Positions 17,110 through 25,653 are shown, numbered from the stretch's first letter. The stretch: DNA of 64,000 nt from JAYXXU01 sp049301135 (GCA_049301135.1 JBAQKP010000044.1:14226-78225), one strand, 5' to 3'. Numbers and translations are program-made. The notes: generated from the letters alone by a model not told the origin.

Positions 17110-18980
17110 CGCCTATCGCCGCCACCGATCTCAAATCCATCGCACAAATCGCCCTCGTCGGCAATCCAAACTGCGGTAAAACCTCGCTATTTAACCGACT
17201 GACCGGCACACGGCAAAAAGTCGCCAACTATGCGGGCGTCACCGTCGAGCGCAAAGAAGGCCGCTTGCAGTTACCGTCGGGTCGGCATTTAAAGATTTTA
17301 GATTTACCCGGTGCGTATAGTCTACAAGCGACCAGTCCCGACGAGGCGATCACCCGTGCGGTGTGCTTGGGCGAGTTGGCAGATGAGGCGCGGCCGGACT
17401 TGCTGGTCTGTGTGGTGGATGCGACCAACTTGCGGCTGCACTTGCGCTTTGTGTTAGAGCTACGCGCACTGGGTCGGCCGATGTTGCTGGTGCTGAACAT
17501 GATGGATGACGCAGCGCGGCGTGGCATCCAGATCGATCAAGATTTACTGTCCAAAAAAATCGGCCTACCTGTGGTGACCACGATTGCCACCCAAGCCAAC
17601 GGTGTGCAAAGTCTATTACAACAGCTGGATTTAGATTGGCAAAATTGGATTGTATCGCCGGACACACACGCATTACATCAACCTGATCTGCACCAACAGG
17701 TACGCGAATTGCTGGCCGAAACCGTCAGCATGCCTGCCTTGACCGATCAACGTGATGATCGACTCGATCGGATTTTGTTGCATCCGGTGTGGGGATTGCT
17801 GTGTCTGGCATTGATCATGTTTATGATTTTTCAGGCGGTATTTGCGGGTGCAGCGCCGTTGATGGATGGCATCGAAACGCTGTTTGCGGGCATCAGTGAT
17901 CTGGTCAGTGCGCAGATGCCGGATGGTGTCCTAAAAAGCCTCGTGGTCGATGGCATCATTGCGGGCGTTGGCGGTGTAGTGGTGTTTTTGCCGCAGATTT
18001 TGATTCTATTTTTATTTATTTTGCTGCTAGAAGAGTCGGGTTATTTACCACGCGCGGCGTTTTTATTGGATCGCTTGATGTTTAAATCCGGTCTGAGCGG
18101 TCGGTCGTTTATTCCGTTGTTGTCGAGTTTTGCCTGTGCTGTGCCAGGGGTGATGGCGACTCGCAGTATTCAAGATCCGCGCGACCGTTTGGCGACGATT
18201 ATGGTCGCGCCATTGATGACTTGTTCGGCGCGTTTGCCAGTGTATGCGTTGTTAATTGGTGCGTTTATTCCAGCGCAAACGGTGGCAGGGCTGTTTAATT
18301 TACAGGGCTTGGTGTTGTTTGCGCTGTATGCGGCAGGCATTGCCAGTGCCTTGGCTGTGTCGTGGCTGATGAAAAAGATCCACCGTGACCGCAGCGAACA
18401 CGCGTTGCTGTTGGAGCTGCCGAGTTATCGTGTGCCGTCATGGCGCAGTGTCTCGCTGGGGCTGTATGAGCGGGCGAGTATTTTTTTAAAGCGGGTTGGC
18501 GGGATTATTTTGGCGCTGACCATTTTGCTGTGGTTTTTAGCCAGCTTTCCTGCACTGCCAGATGGCGCGACGGGATCGGCGATTGATTATAGTTTTGCCG
18601 GTCAATTGGGGCATTTGATGGCGCCGATTTTTGCACCGTTGGGCTTTTCTTGGCAGATTTGTATTGCATTAATTCCGGCGATGGCGGCGCGTGAGGTGGT
18701 GGTGGCGGCGCTCGGCACGGTGTACGCGTTGTCGGGCAACGATGACATGCTGTCACAACAACTCAGTCCGTTGATTGCCGATCAATGGTCACTGGCGACG
18801 GCGTTGTCGTTGTTGGTGTGGTTTGTGTTTGCACCGCAGTGTATTGCGACGCTGGCGACGGTGCGGCGTGAGACGGGTTCGTGGCGGCAGGTGTCGATCA
18901 TGACTGCGTATCTGTTTGGCTTGGCCTATCTGATGGCGATGCTGACCTATCAGGCGGCAGTCGCGCTGGGCTGGGGCTAG
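17106..18980 (+). CDS. feoB: Ferrous iron transporter FeoB
   Basis: The inner membrane Fe(II) transporter, 624 residues. The N-terminal GTPase has G1 GNPNCGKTS at 19-27, G3 DLPG at 66-69 and G4 'NMMD' near 130. The membrane part begins near residue 225 and includes two Gate domains; 'GRSFIPLLSSFACAVPGVMA' is the conserved Cys-containing motif of the first gate. At 624 residues it is shorter than E. coli FeoB (about 770), as in many Acinetobacter relatives. No large C-terminal domain is present. It follows feoA with a four-base overlap. Confidence 0.95.
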   Translation: MTPIAATDLKSIAQIALVGNPNCGKTSLFNRLTGTRQKVANYAGVTVERKEGRLQLPSGRHLKILDLPGAYSLQATSPDEAITRAVCLGELADEARPDLLVCVVDATNLRLHLRFVLELRALGRPMLLVLNMMDDAARRGIQIDQDLLSKKIGLPVVTTIATQANGVQSLLQQLDLDWQNWIVSPDTHALHQPDLHQQVRELLAETVSMPALTDQRDDRLDRILLHPVWGLLCLALIMFMIFQAVFAGAAPLMDGIETLFAGISDLVSAQMPDGVLKSLVVDGIIAGVGGVVVFLPQILILFLFILLLEESGYLPRAAFLLDRLMFKSGLSGRSFIPLLSSFACAVPGVMATRSIQDPRDRLATIMVAPLMTCSARLPVYALLIGAFIPAQTVAGLFNLQGLVLFALYAAGIASALAVSWLMKKIHRDRSEHALLLELPSYRVPSWRSVSLGLYERASIFLKRVGGIILALTILLWFLASFPALPDGATGSAIDYSFAGQLGHLMAPIFAPLGFSWQICIALIPAMAAREVVVAALGTVYALSGNDDMLSQQLSPLIADQWSLATALSLLVWFVFAPQCIATLATVRRETGSWRQVSIMTAYLFGLAYLMAMLTYQAAVALGWG

Positions 18981-19014
18981 ATTCGGATTAGGCCAAAAAT
19001 CGAGGACAGACAAC

Positions 19015-19341
19015 ATGCAAGAAGCTTTTCAAACAATCATTCAAGAAAGCATTGTGCTACTGTTGGTCGGTTGGAGTGTCTGGCAGGTATTGCGGCGTTT
19101 TGCGGCGCGTCCGCTGTATCTGGTGCAGTCGCATTTGGCGGCACTGTTGCAACGCTACGGCTGGCCACGCGTGGCGGCATATTTGACGCCCGTTGCCCCG
19201 ACTGCGGCCGGTTGCAGTCAAGGCTGTGGCGGATGTAGCAGCAATGCTGCGCCGAGTTGCACCAGTCAGGCGGCAACGCCGGTAGACACAGCTGTCACTG
19301 ACCTTGCACCGAGCGACGTGCGACCGGTGCAGTGGCGTTGA
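19015..19341 (+). CDS. Small Cys-rich single-span membrane protein (feo-linked)
   Basis: A 108-residue protein 34 bases after feoB, with GAGGA before its ATG. One hydrophobic helix (about residues 10-27) is followed by a basic segment and a Cys-rich motif 'GCSQGCGGCSS' plus 'SCTS'. Small proteins with a helix and a glycine-cysteine cluster commonly follow feoB in Acinetobacter relatives (DUF6587-like), and some short feo-linked proteins bind iron-sulfur clusters. This one lacks the winged-helix fold of FeoC, so I do not call it FeoC. A role with FeoB is inferred only from position. Confidence 0.75.
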   Translation: MQEAFQTIIQESIVLLLVGWSVWQVLRRFAARPLYLVQSHLAALLQRYGWPRVAAYLTPVAPTAAGCSQGCGGCSSNAAPSCTSQAATPVDTAVTDLAPSDVRPVQWR

Positions 19342-19391
19342 GATGCTATTTTTTACCTGCAAAATCTCAACAGATCTAGCTGCTCCTTGAC

Positions 19392-19420
19392 TTGTTGGCG
19401 ATAGCATATATTGCTATCAT
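19392..19420 (+). promoter_or_regulatory. hicAB promoter with palindromic operator
   Basis: GATAGCA (19400-19406), centre TATAT, then TGCTATC (19412-19418) make a perfect seven-base palindrome. It lies between TTGTTG (19392-19397) and TATCAT (19415-19420), which are 17 bases apart and fit a sigma-70 promoter. HicB proteins with DNA-binding C-termini repress their own promoters, so this is a likely HicB operator. The -10 ends only seven bases before the hicA ATG. Confidence 0.72.
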
Positions 19421-19427
19421 ATTTTGC

Positions 19428-19682
19428 ATGAATGCGACCCATAAAAAGACACTGTCGGCGATTTTTGCCAGTCCCACGCCTGCAACCCTTGAATGGCGCA
19501 GGATAGAGTCTTTGTTCCTTGCACTTGGGGCGCAAACGGTAGAAGGTAATGGCTCGCGAGTTCGATTTGAGCTGAATGGTGTTATTGCATCCTTTCATCG
19601 GCCACATCCGCAAAAGGAAGCAAAACCCTACCAAGTCCGCGACGCCAGAGAGTTTTTAACTCAAGCAGGAGTGCAGCCATGA
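19428..19682 (+). CDS. hicA: HicA family mRNA interferase toxin
   Basis: An 84-residue toxin of a type II toxin-antitoxin pair. HicA toxins are double-stranded-RNA-binding-like mRNA interferases that cut without ribosomes. The likely catalytic His is in 'IASFHRPHP' (His57, possibly His60); 'LGAQTVEGNGSRVRFEL' and 'VRDAREFLTQAGV' match HicA ends. There is no ribosome site before the ATG and the predicted -10 lies seven bases upstream, so the message may be leaderless. The stop overlaps the hicB start by four bases. The pair separates the feo cluster from ribF and looks like a small mobile insertion. Confidence 0.88.
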   Translation: MNATHKKTLSAIFASPTPATLEWRRIESLFLALGAQTVEGNGSRVRFELNGVIASFHRPHPQKEAKPYQVRDAREFLTQAGVQP

Positions 19683-20011
19683 ATATCATGTCCTATCAAA
19701 ATTATGCCGCCAAAATCGAATACAGTGATGAGGACGCTTGCTTTGTTGGCCATATTGCGGGTATTCGAGATGTGGTTGGCTTTCACGGGGAGTCGGTTAC
19801 TGAGCTTCGACAAGCATTTGAAGACGCCGTGGACGATTATGTGGCCACTTGCGAAAAATTAAACCGGAAACCGCAGCGCCCTTATTCGGGTAAAGTCATG
19901 CTGCGGATTGAGCCTAGCATCCATGCGCGTGTTGCCATGCAAGCAGCAGCTCAAGGCAAAAGTCTGAATGCATGGGCGCAAGATGTACTGTTACGAGCAG
20001 TATCGGTTTAG
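19679..20011 (+). CDS. hicB: HicB family antitoxin
   Basis: A 110-residue antitoxin. The N-terminal partial RNase H-like fold includes 'YSDEDACFVGHIAGIRDVVGFHG' strands and the helix 'ELRQAFEDAVDDYVA'. The C-terminus 'VMLRIEPSIHARVAMQAAAQGKSLNAWAQDVL' is a ribbon-helix-helix DNA-binding segment, so it should bind the palindrome upstream of hicA. It could also start at ATG 19688, three codons later. The gene ends in a four-base tail-to-tail overlap with the leftward gene that follows. Confidence 0.9.
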   Translation: MNIMSYQNYAAKIEYSDEDACFVGHIAGIRDVVGFHGESVTELRQAFEDAVDDYVATCEKLNRKPQRPYSGKVMLRIEPSIHARVAMQAAAQGKSLNAWAQDVLLRAVSV

Positions 20012-20376
20012 CGTCTCGTATTAACACCGGCACCGACATTAATCCGGCCAACATTGGCACCGACCTGTACGCCATGACGATTAACGCTAGCGCCAGCACC
20101 CACAAATGGCAATTTTACCCCGACATTAATGCCACGATCCGCTGACTGATGATGTGTTTGATGATGACGATACTCGCTTCTTAAACGGTCTCGCCGTTGT
20201 GCCATACGTTGCTCACGGCGCTCGACCGCACGGTCAAGCCGACGTTCTTGGGCATGAATCACCGCCAATTCGGTGCGGTCAAACGCGCGTTCAAGTGCGG
20301 TATTGTGAGGATTAGCATAGCTGGTCATGGCGGATAAGCCCAAAACTGTACCGAATAACAGAGGATATAGTGTCAT
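20008..20376 (-). CDS. Secreted small basic protein of unknown function
   Basis: A 122-residue protein with AAGGAG seven bases before the ATG at 20376. A signal peptide ends near SYA-N (about residue 21). The mature part has an Arg/Glu/Gln-rich helical segment ('RRLDRAVERREQRMAQRR') and a Gly/Val/Asn tail with repeated short units such as 'GINVGVKL', 'GVQVGANV' and 'RINVGAGV', which could form stacked beta strands. No family is recognised. Its end overlaps hicB by a few bases, so its transcript would be antisense to the hicB end if it reads through. Confidence 0.7.
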   Translation of the reverse strand: MTLYPLLFGTVLGLSAMTSYANPHNTALERAFDRTELAVIHAQERRLDRAVERREQRMAQRRDRLRSEYRHHQTHHQSADRGINVGVKLPFVGAGASVNRHGVQVGANVGRINVGAGVNTRR

Positions 20377-20480
20377 GCGTCGCTCCTTATTGTGATCACT
20401 GCGATGAATTTTGATCCTAATCAATCCGCTGTGTAGATGCTGTAGGTCACTGTGTAGAACATGTAAGCAGAACAATCGCT

Positions 20481-20495
20481 TTTCTGGCAAAATAG
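20481..20495 (+). promoter_or_regulatory. Shared 15-base promoter-like motif (ribF copy)
   Basis: TTTCTGGCAAAATAG here is identical to 22160-22174 upstream of ileS. TGG-CAAAAT resembles an extended -10. No clear -35 is visible in either place. It may be the common promoter core of two housekeeping genes. Confidence 0.45.
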
Positions 20496-20531
20496 ACAGA
20501 TTGTCTTGCTGTTGCTGTGCATGGTCTGTCT

Positions 20532-21521
20532 ATGAAATTGCTCCGTTTACACGCGCTTCCTGAAGGGTTTAGCCTGCCGCCGACTGCGGTCACGATTGGT
20601 AATTTTGACGGGGTGCATGTCGGTCATCAGGCGATGATCGCGGCACTGCAAAGCATTGCACAGCAACAACAATTGAAAACACTGGTCATGGTGTTTGAAC
20701 CGCAACCATTAGAGTTTTTTAAAGGACTCGACGCACCACCACGCATCACCGCATGGCGTGAAAAAATCGAACTACTGCGTGACCTTGGTGTGGATTACAT
20801 CGTGTCGGTACGCTTTGATCAGGCGTTTCGCTCGCTGACCGCGCAAGCCTTTGCTGATCTGCTCAAGCATCGCCTAAACGCGCAAAGTCTGATTATTGGC
20901 GATGATTTCCGCTTTGGTTGTGATCGCGCTGGTGATCGTGAGTTTTTGATGCAATATGGCTTTCCGGTTGCGTCACTGCCGACCATCGAAATCGACGGTG
21001 GGCGAGTCAGCTCGACGCGGATTCGGCAGTGTTTGCAAGACGGTGATTTTGTACAGGCGGCGCATTTGCTCGGTCGGCCTTATACGATTACCGGACGTGT
21101 GCAGTACGGCGATCAGATTGGCCGGACGATTGATTTTCCGACCGCCAATGTCGCCTTGAATCGCTTAAAGCCTTGTCTACATGGGATTTATTCGGTGGAA
21201 ATGCAGACGTTAAGCGGTGCGACGTTGCCAGAACGGGTCAACGGCGGGGTGCTGGGTTATGCACCAGATCGGCTGTATGGGGCGGGGCATCTCGGCACGC
21301 GGCCAGCGTTAGAGGGCATTGTGCCGTTGACGTGGCGGCTGGAGGTGTTTTTGCCGAAAGCGTCGGCCAATTTGTACGGCTTGCGGGTCAAGGTGCGGTT
21401 TTTGCACTTTTTACATGGTGAAATCAAATACCCGTCGTTTGATGCGCTCAAAGACGGGATTCAAGATGATGTGAAGAAATTGTTGGCGTGGCGTGAAGAC
21501 AATGCTGGCGCGGGTATTTAG
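20532..21521 (+). CDS. ribF: Bifunctional riboflavin kinase/FAD synthetase
   Basis: Converts riboflavin to FMN and FMN to FAD. The protein has 329 residues. The N-terminal FMN adenylyltransferase domain has 'GNFDGVHVGHQAM' and 'SSTRIRQCL'; the C-terminal riboflavin kinase domain has 'GRTIDFPTANV' with the PTAN motif. ATG 20532 ('MKLLRLHALP') matches relatives better than ATG 20517. There is no strong ribosome site. In gammaproteobacteria ribF normally precedes ileS-lspA; here a 500-base islet intervenes. Confidence 0.94.
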   Translation: MKLLRLHALPEGFSLPPTAVTIGNFDGVHVGHQAMIAALQSIAQQQQLKTLVMVFEPQPLEFFKGLDAPPRITAWREKIELLRDLGVDYIVSVRFDQAFRSLTAQAFADLLKHRLNAQSLIIGDDFRFGCDRAGDREFLMQYGFPVASLPTIEIDGGRVSSTRIRQCLQDGDFVQAAHLLGRPYTITGRVQYGDQIGRTIDFPTANVALNRLKPCLHGIYSVEMQTLSGATLPERVNGGVLGYAPDRLYGAGHLGTRPALEGIVPLTWRLEVFLPKASANLYGLRVKVRFLHFLHGEIKYPSFDALKDGIQDDVKKLLAWREDNAGAGI

Positions 21522-21556
21522 TCGGACAGATTGAAAACGTCAAAAGGTCGCGCACT

Positions 21557-21709
21557 ATGAGCAACATACCTAACACAAGCACCACCCTGATTGACCCAGA
21601 CAATCCGTCAACGACTGAGGCGTTTTGGCAAGGTGCGCTGTTAAAGCGTGCGGGGCAGCCAATTGGAGTGGTTAAACGGTTTTTGCTTGGTTACTTCGCT
21701 CTCGACTGA
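21557..21709 (+). pseudogene. Possible truncated BrnA-like antitoxin ORF
   Basis: A 50-codon ORF with AAGG nine bases before the ATG. Residues about 13-38 ('DPDNPSTTEAFWQGALLKRA' then 'GQPIG') look like the linker region of BrnA/CopG-type antitoxins, which then continue into a ribbon-helix-helix. Here the frame instead runs into 'VVKRFLLGYFALD' and stops, inside the 3' end of the opposite-strand membrane gene. No BrnT-like toxin precedes it. I read it as a remnant cut at about 21668-21672; the family match is by eye and weak. Confidence 0.4.
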
Positions 21710-22058
21710 TTACAACCATGATTGCTAACACTTTAAAAAATACCGTTCCATGCCAGATCTCATAGACCATCACGCCAATTGTCAGAGCTACCAGCCCATA
21801 TACGACAGCTTTGGAAATATTTTTGCTCAATATGATCCAGAGCCAAGTCGCCATACAAAGGCTTGTTGCTGTCCAAAAAAATAGCGATGAAGGCAAAAAA
21901 GCCGTTCTTTCAAAAGAGGTGTGTGCATTAAACAGGATGTTTTGCCCAAGCAACCGACTTGCCACAATATTCAGTAAGATGAGCATTGGTAGGCTGTAAA
22001 AAAGATACCTCAAATAGTCCCAAACGGTTAAACGTCGTCCCTTGCCTGCCGTCAGCAT
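21672..22058 (-). CDS. Uncharacterised membrane protein
   Basis: A 128-residue protein with AGGA six bases before the ATG. It has four likely membrane helices: about 18-37 ('LFYSLPMLILLNIVASRLLG'), 56-78, 84-101 and 103-117. No domain is recognised. It lies between ribF and ileS on the opposite strand and its 3' end overlaps the small remnant ORF at 21557-21709 by 38 bases. The position inside a normally contiguous ribF-ileS block and moderate AT-richness suggest acquisition (inference). Confidence 0.6.
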   Translation of the reverse strand: MLTAGKGRRLTVWDYLRYLFYSLPMLILLNIVASRLLGQNILFNAHTSFERTAFLPSSLFFWTATSLCMATWLWIILSKNISKAVVYGLVALTIGVMVYEIWHGTVFFKVLAIMVVISRERSNQAKTV

Positions 22059-22159
22059 CAGATGTCCTATCAGTTAAAATGGTCGCGTTGTGAACAAAAT
22101 TAATGCTAGCCGACATACTTAGCATAGCAATACGACTGCCGTCACCCCATCACTCCTAA

Positions 22160-22174
22160 TTTCTGGCAAAATAG
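22160..22174 (+). promoter_or_regulatory. Shared 15-base promoter-like motif (ileS copy)
   Basis: Second copy of the motif at 20481-20495. It lies 110 bases before the ileS start and is the best visible candidate for the ileS-lspA-fkpB promoter. Confidence 0.45.
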
Positions 22175-22237
22175 CCCGCCCACTATGATTGTGGGTAGCC
22201 GTTAGAACCGGCGTTGACCATTTTCCAGTGTGATTTG

Positions 22238-22258
22238 CCAGACGGGTTGACCCGCTGG
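22238..22258 (+). repeat. Hairpin in the ileS leader
   Basis: CCAG-A-CGGGT-TG-ACCCG-CTGG forms a nine-pair hairpin with one bulged A and a two-base loop as written, 25 bases before the ileS ATG. A smaller stem, CCCAC/GTGGG, lies at 22179-22195. No T-run follows, so it is not a terminator; it may affect translation initiation or message stability. Confidence 0.5.
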
Positions 22259-22283
22259 TCGATCCAAAACACGAGTTGCAATC

Positions 22284-25118
22284 ATGAGCGATGAACAAAA
22301 CAGCGGTGTAGACTACAAACCGACCCTAAACCTGCCGGATACCGAGTTTGCCATGCAAGGCCAACTGGCCAAGCGCGAACCGCAATGGCTGGCCGAGTGG
22401 CAAGCCGACGGCCTGTATCAGCAGATCCGTGCCACGCGCGCCGGTGCGCCCAAATACATCCTGCACGATGGCCCTCCATACGCCAACGGGCAAATCCACA
22501 TTGGGCATGCAGTCAACAAAGTTCTAAAAGACATTATTATAAAATCCAAAACCTTATCCGGCTTCGATGCGCCGTATGTGATGGGTTGGGATTGTCATGG
22601 CCTGCCCATCGAACTGAAAGTCGAAGAAAAAGTCGGCAAAGTCGGTGTCAAAGTCGATGCGGCAACTTTCCGCGCCGAATGTCGCAGCTACGCCGCCGCA
22701 CAAGTCGAGCTACAAAAAGCTGATTTTCAGCGTCTAGGCGTGATCGGTGATTGGGATCATCCGTATCTGACCATGAACTTTCAGCAAGAAGCCGACACCG
22801 TGCGTGCACTCGCCAAGATCGTCGCAAATGGTCATGTACAAGCCGGTCTAAAACCAGTCAACTGGTGCTTGGATTGTGGTTCAGCGTTGGCTGAAGCTGA
22901 AGTCGAATACGAAGATAAAAAATCTGATGCGATTGATGTTGGCTTTACTGTCAAAGACTTAGCTGACTTATCCACAAGAGTCGGTGTGGCTGTGGATAAC
23001 TTATCTACTGTGGATATCGTGATCTGGACGACCACGCCGTGGACATTACCCGCCAACCAAGCGGTCGCCTTAAACGCCGAGATCGACTACCAGTTGATTC
23101 AGGCACAAGGTGAGCAGGGCACTGCGCAACTGATTCTGGCGGCTGATTTGGTCGAGAGTGCCTGTGAGCGTTATGCACTGCAAGACGTGCAAGTGCTGGC
23201 GAGTTTTAAAGGTCAGACGCTCGAAGGCGTGCAGCTCCAGCATCCGTTTATTGCTGCCCGTCAAGTGCCGGTGATCTTGGGTGAACACGTCATCGCCACC
23301 AGCGGGACTGGCGCGGTACATACCGCCCCCGGCCATGGCGTGGACGACTATAAAGTCGGGCTGCAATACGGCCTAAAAGTCGATAACCCAGTCGGCGGCA
23401 ATGGCGTATACCTGCCAGAAGCGCCGGTGTTTGCCGGTCAGCATATCTATAAAGCCAACCCACAAATCCTTGAGCTGCTCAAAGAAAACGGCAAGCTGTG
23501 GGCGCATGTCGTCATCAAACACAGCTACCCGCACTGCTGGCGGCACAAAACCCCGATCATCTTCCGTGCCACACCGCAGTGGTTTATTAACATGGAAGTG
23601 CAGGGGCTGCGCCAAGCGTCGTTGGATGCGATCAAGGGCGTGCAATGGATTCCTGAATGGGGTCAAAACCGCATCGAAGCGATGCTGGAAGGCCGTCCCG
23701 ATTGGTGTATCTCGCGGCAACGCACGTGGGGCGTGCCGATTGCGTTTTTTGTGCATCAAGACAGCGGCGCATTGCATCCTGATACCTTGAGCTTGATGGA
23801 GCAGGTCGCACAACGCATCGAAGCCGGTGGCATTCAAGCATGGTTTGATCTAGATGCGCGTGAGTTGATCGGCGATGACGCAGCGCACTACAACAAGTGC
23901 AGCGACACGCTGGATGTGTGGTTTGATTCGGGCGTGACCCATTACGCGGTGTTGGATCAGCGCGACGAGTTGCAATCGCCTGCCGACTTATACCTTGAAG
24001 GTTCTGATCAGCATCGCGGCTGGTTCCAGACCTCGCTGCTGACTGGGATTGCGATCAATCAACGTGCGCCGTTTAAACAGGTGCTGACACATGGTTTTGT
24101 GGTGGATGAAAAAGGCCACAAAATGTCCAAATCCAAGGGCAACGTGATCACCCCACAAGACGTAATCAAAAAAAGCGGCGCGGATATTTTGCGCTTCTGG
24201 ATTGCCTCGACCGATTACCGCTACGAAATGGCTGCGGGCGATAAAGTGTTTGCCGGTGCGATTGATGGCTATCGGCGTATTCGCAACACGGTGCGGTTTT
24301 TGCTGGCCAATCTGAACGGCTTTGTGCCGTCACAGCACGCGCTGCCAGTCGATCAACTGATTGAGCTGGATCAATACATCATCCGCCGTGCCGCACAAGT
24401 GCAAGCACAGATTCAAGCCGCCTATGACGCGATGGATTTTCACCAAGTCACCGTGCTGCTGACCAGCTTCTGTGCCAGTGATTTGGGTGGCTTTTATCTG
24501 GATATTATCAAAGATCGCCAATACACCACGCAGGCCGATTCCGTGGCGCGTCGCTCGGCGCAGACTGCGCTGTATCATTTGACCCAAGCCTTTGTACGCT
24601 GGATGTCGCCGATCTTGAGCTTTACCGCGCAAGAAGCATGGTCAGCGTTGGCCGAAACCAGCAGCAAGTATGTGTTTACCGCCGAATGGTACGCCCTGCC
24701 GGTGGTCGATGTGGCGGCACAGATCAGCGATGCCGATTGGCAAACCATTTTGCAGGTCAAAGCCGCGGTCAATAAGCAGATCGAAAACGCGCGTAATGCC
24801 AAACTGATCGGCGCAAACCTATCGGCGCAAGTTGTCCTTTGGGCAGATGAGCGCTTACAAACTGTGCTGGCCAAGCTGGGTGATGAGTTACGTTTTGTGT
24901 TGATTACCAGTGCCGCACGGGTAGAAACGTTTACTGAGCAAGGGGAAGCAACTGAACTGACAGGCTTACGCGTGCAAGTCAGCCCAGCCGATGGGGTGAA
25001 ATGTGCGCGCTGTTGGCATGTGCGGCCAGACGTCGGTACACACGCGGCGCATCCAGAAATTTGCGGCCGTTGCGTGGATAACGTGACCGGCAGCGGTGAG
25101 GTGCGCCACTATGCTTAA
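22284..25118 (+). CDS. ileS: Isoleucyl-tRNA synthetase
   Basis: Class I synthetase of 944 residues that charges tRNA-Ile. The HIGH motif is in 'PPYANGQIHIGHA' (about residues 66-78), the editing domain contains 'TTTPWTLPANQA', and KMSKS is in 'GHKMSKSKGNVI'. The C-terminal zinc site has 'CARCWHVRP' and 'CGRCVDNV'. The length is normal for the bacterial enzyme. It overlaps lspA by eight bases, so ileS-lspA-fkpB form one operon. A strong hairpin sits in the leader. Confidence 0.97.
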   Translation: MSDEQNSGVDYKPTLNLPDTEFAMQGQLAKREPQWLAEWQADGLYQQIRATRAGAPKYILHDGPPYANGQIHIGHAVNKVLKDIIIKSKTLSGFDAPYVMGWDCHGLPIELKVEEKVGKVGVKVDAATFRAECRSYAAAQVELQKADFQRLGVIGDWDHPYLTMNFQQEADTVRALAKIVANGHVQAGLKPVNWCLDCGSALAEAEVEYEDKKSDAIDVGFTVKDLADLSTRVGVAVDNLSTVDIVIWTTTPWTLPANQAVALNAEIDYQLIQAQGEQGTAQLILAADLVESACERYALQDVQVLASFKGQTLEGVQLQHPFIAARQVPVILGEHVIATSGTGAVHTAPGHGVDDYKVGLQYGLKVDNPVGGNGVYLPEAPVFAGQHIYKANPQILELLKENGKLWAHVVIKHSYPHCWRHKTPIIFRATPQWFINMEVQGLRQASLDAIKGVQWIPEWGQNRIEAMLEGRPDWCISRQRTWGVPIAFFVHQDSGALHPDTLSLMEQVAQRIEAGGIQAWFDLDARELIGDDAAHYNKCSDTLDVWFDSGVTHYAVLDQRDELQSPADLYLEGSDQHRGWFQTSLLTGIAINQRAPFKQVLTHGFVVDEKGHKMSKSKGNVITPQDVIKKSGADILRFWIASTDYRYEMAAGDKVFAGAIDGYRRIRNTVRFLLANLNGFVPSQHALPVDQLIELDQYIIRRAAQVQAQIQAAYDAMDFHQVTVLLTSFCASDLGGFYLDIIKDRQYTTQADSVARRSAQTALYHLTQAFVRWMSPILSFTAQEAWSALAETSSKYVFTAEWYALPVVDVAAQISDADWQTILQVKAAVNKQIENARNAKLIGANLSAQVVLWADERLQTVLAKLGDELRFVLITSAARVETFTEQGEATELTGLRVQVSPADGVKCARCWHVRPDVGTHAAHPEICGRCVDNVTGSGEVRHYA

Positions 25119-25653
25119 TTTGAGTGGATTGCGTACCGGTTGGAACAGCAAAAATGCGCTTTGGCTATTGCTGTCATTGCTGGCGATTGTCATTGATCAG
25201 TGGACGAAGTCGATTGCGGTGGCGCATTTGGTCTACGCGCAACCGGTTCCGGTCATGCCGATGCTGAACTGGACGCTGCTGCATAATTATGGTGCGGCGT
25301 TTAGCTTCTTGTCGGATGCGGGCGGCTGGCAGCGCTATTTTTTTACCAGCCTCGCTTCGGTGGTGTCGGTGATTTTTGCCGTGTGGTTGCTGCGCCTGCC
25401 CAAAAACACTGTGGTACTCGCGGCCGCGTTATCGCTGATTTTGGGTGGTGCAATCGGCAATCTGATTGACCGCGTCACTTTGGGTTATGTGGTGGATTTT
25501 ATTCACGTCTACTACAACGATTCGCATTTTCCAGCGTTTAATATCGCCGATAGTGCCATTACGCTTGGGGTGATTTTGATGCTGATTGACACGTTTTTTT
25601 TGGAAAAACATCGCCTCGCCCAACAAGCGAACTCAACCCAAGATCAAGCCTAA
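25111..25653 (+). CDS. lspA: Lipoprotein signal peptidase (signal peptidase II)
   Basis: A 180-residue inner membrane aspartyl protease that removes lipoprotein signal peptides. Four membrane helices are visible. The catalytic Asp residues lie in 'GNLIDRVTLGYVVDFI' and 'FNIADSAI'. ATG 25111 overlaps the ileS end by eight bases. It would process, among others, the lipobox-bearing DsbC of this window. Confidence 0.95.
   Translation: MLNLSGLRTGWNSKNALWLLLSLLAIVIDQWTKSIAVAHLVYAQPVPVMPMLNWTLLHNYGAAFSFLSDAGGWQRYFFTSLASVVSVIFAVWLLRLPKNTVVLAAALSLILGGAIGNLIDRVTLGYVVDFIHVYYNDSHFPAFNIADSAITLGVILMLIDTFFLEKHRLAQQANSTQDQA

Noticed and set aside
22140..22283. T-box or other amino-acid riboswitch before ileS
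   Set aside because: No T-box sequence or terminator is present, and the leader is too short; only a single hairpin stands out.
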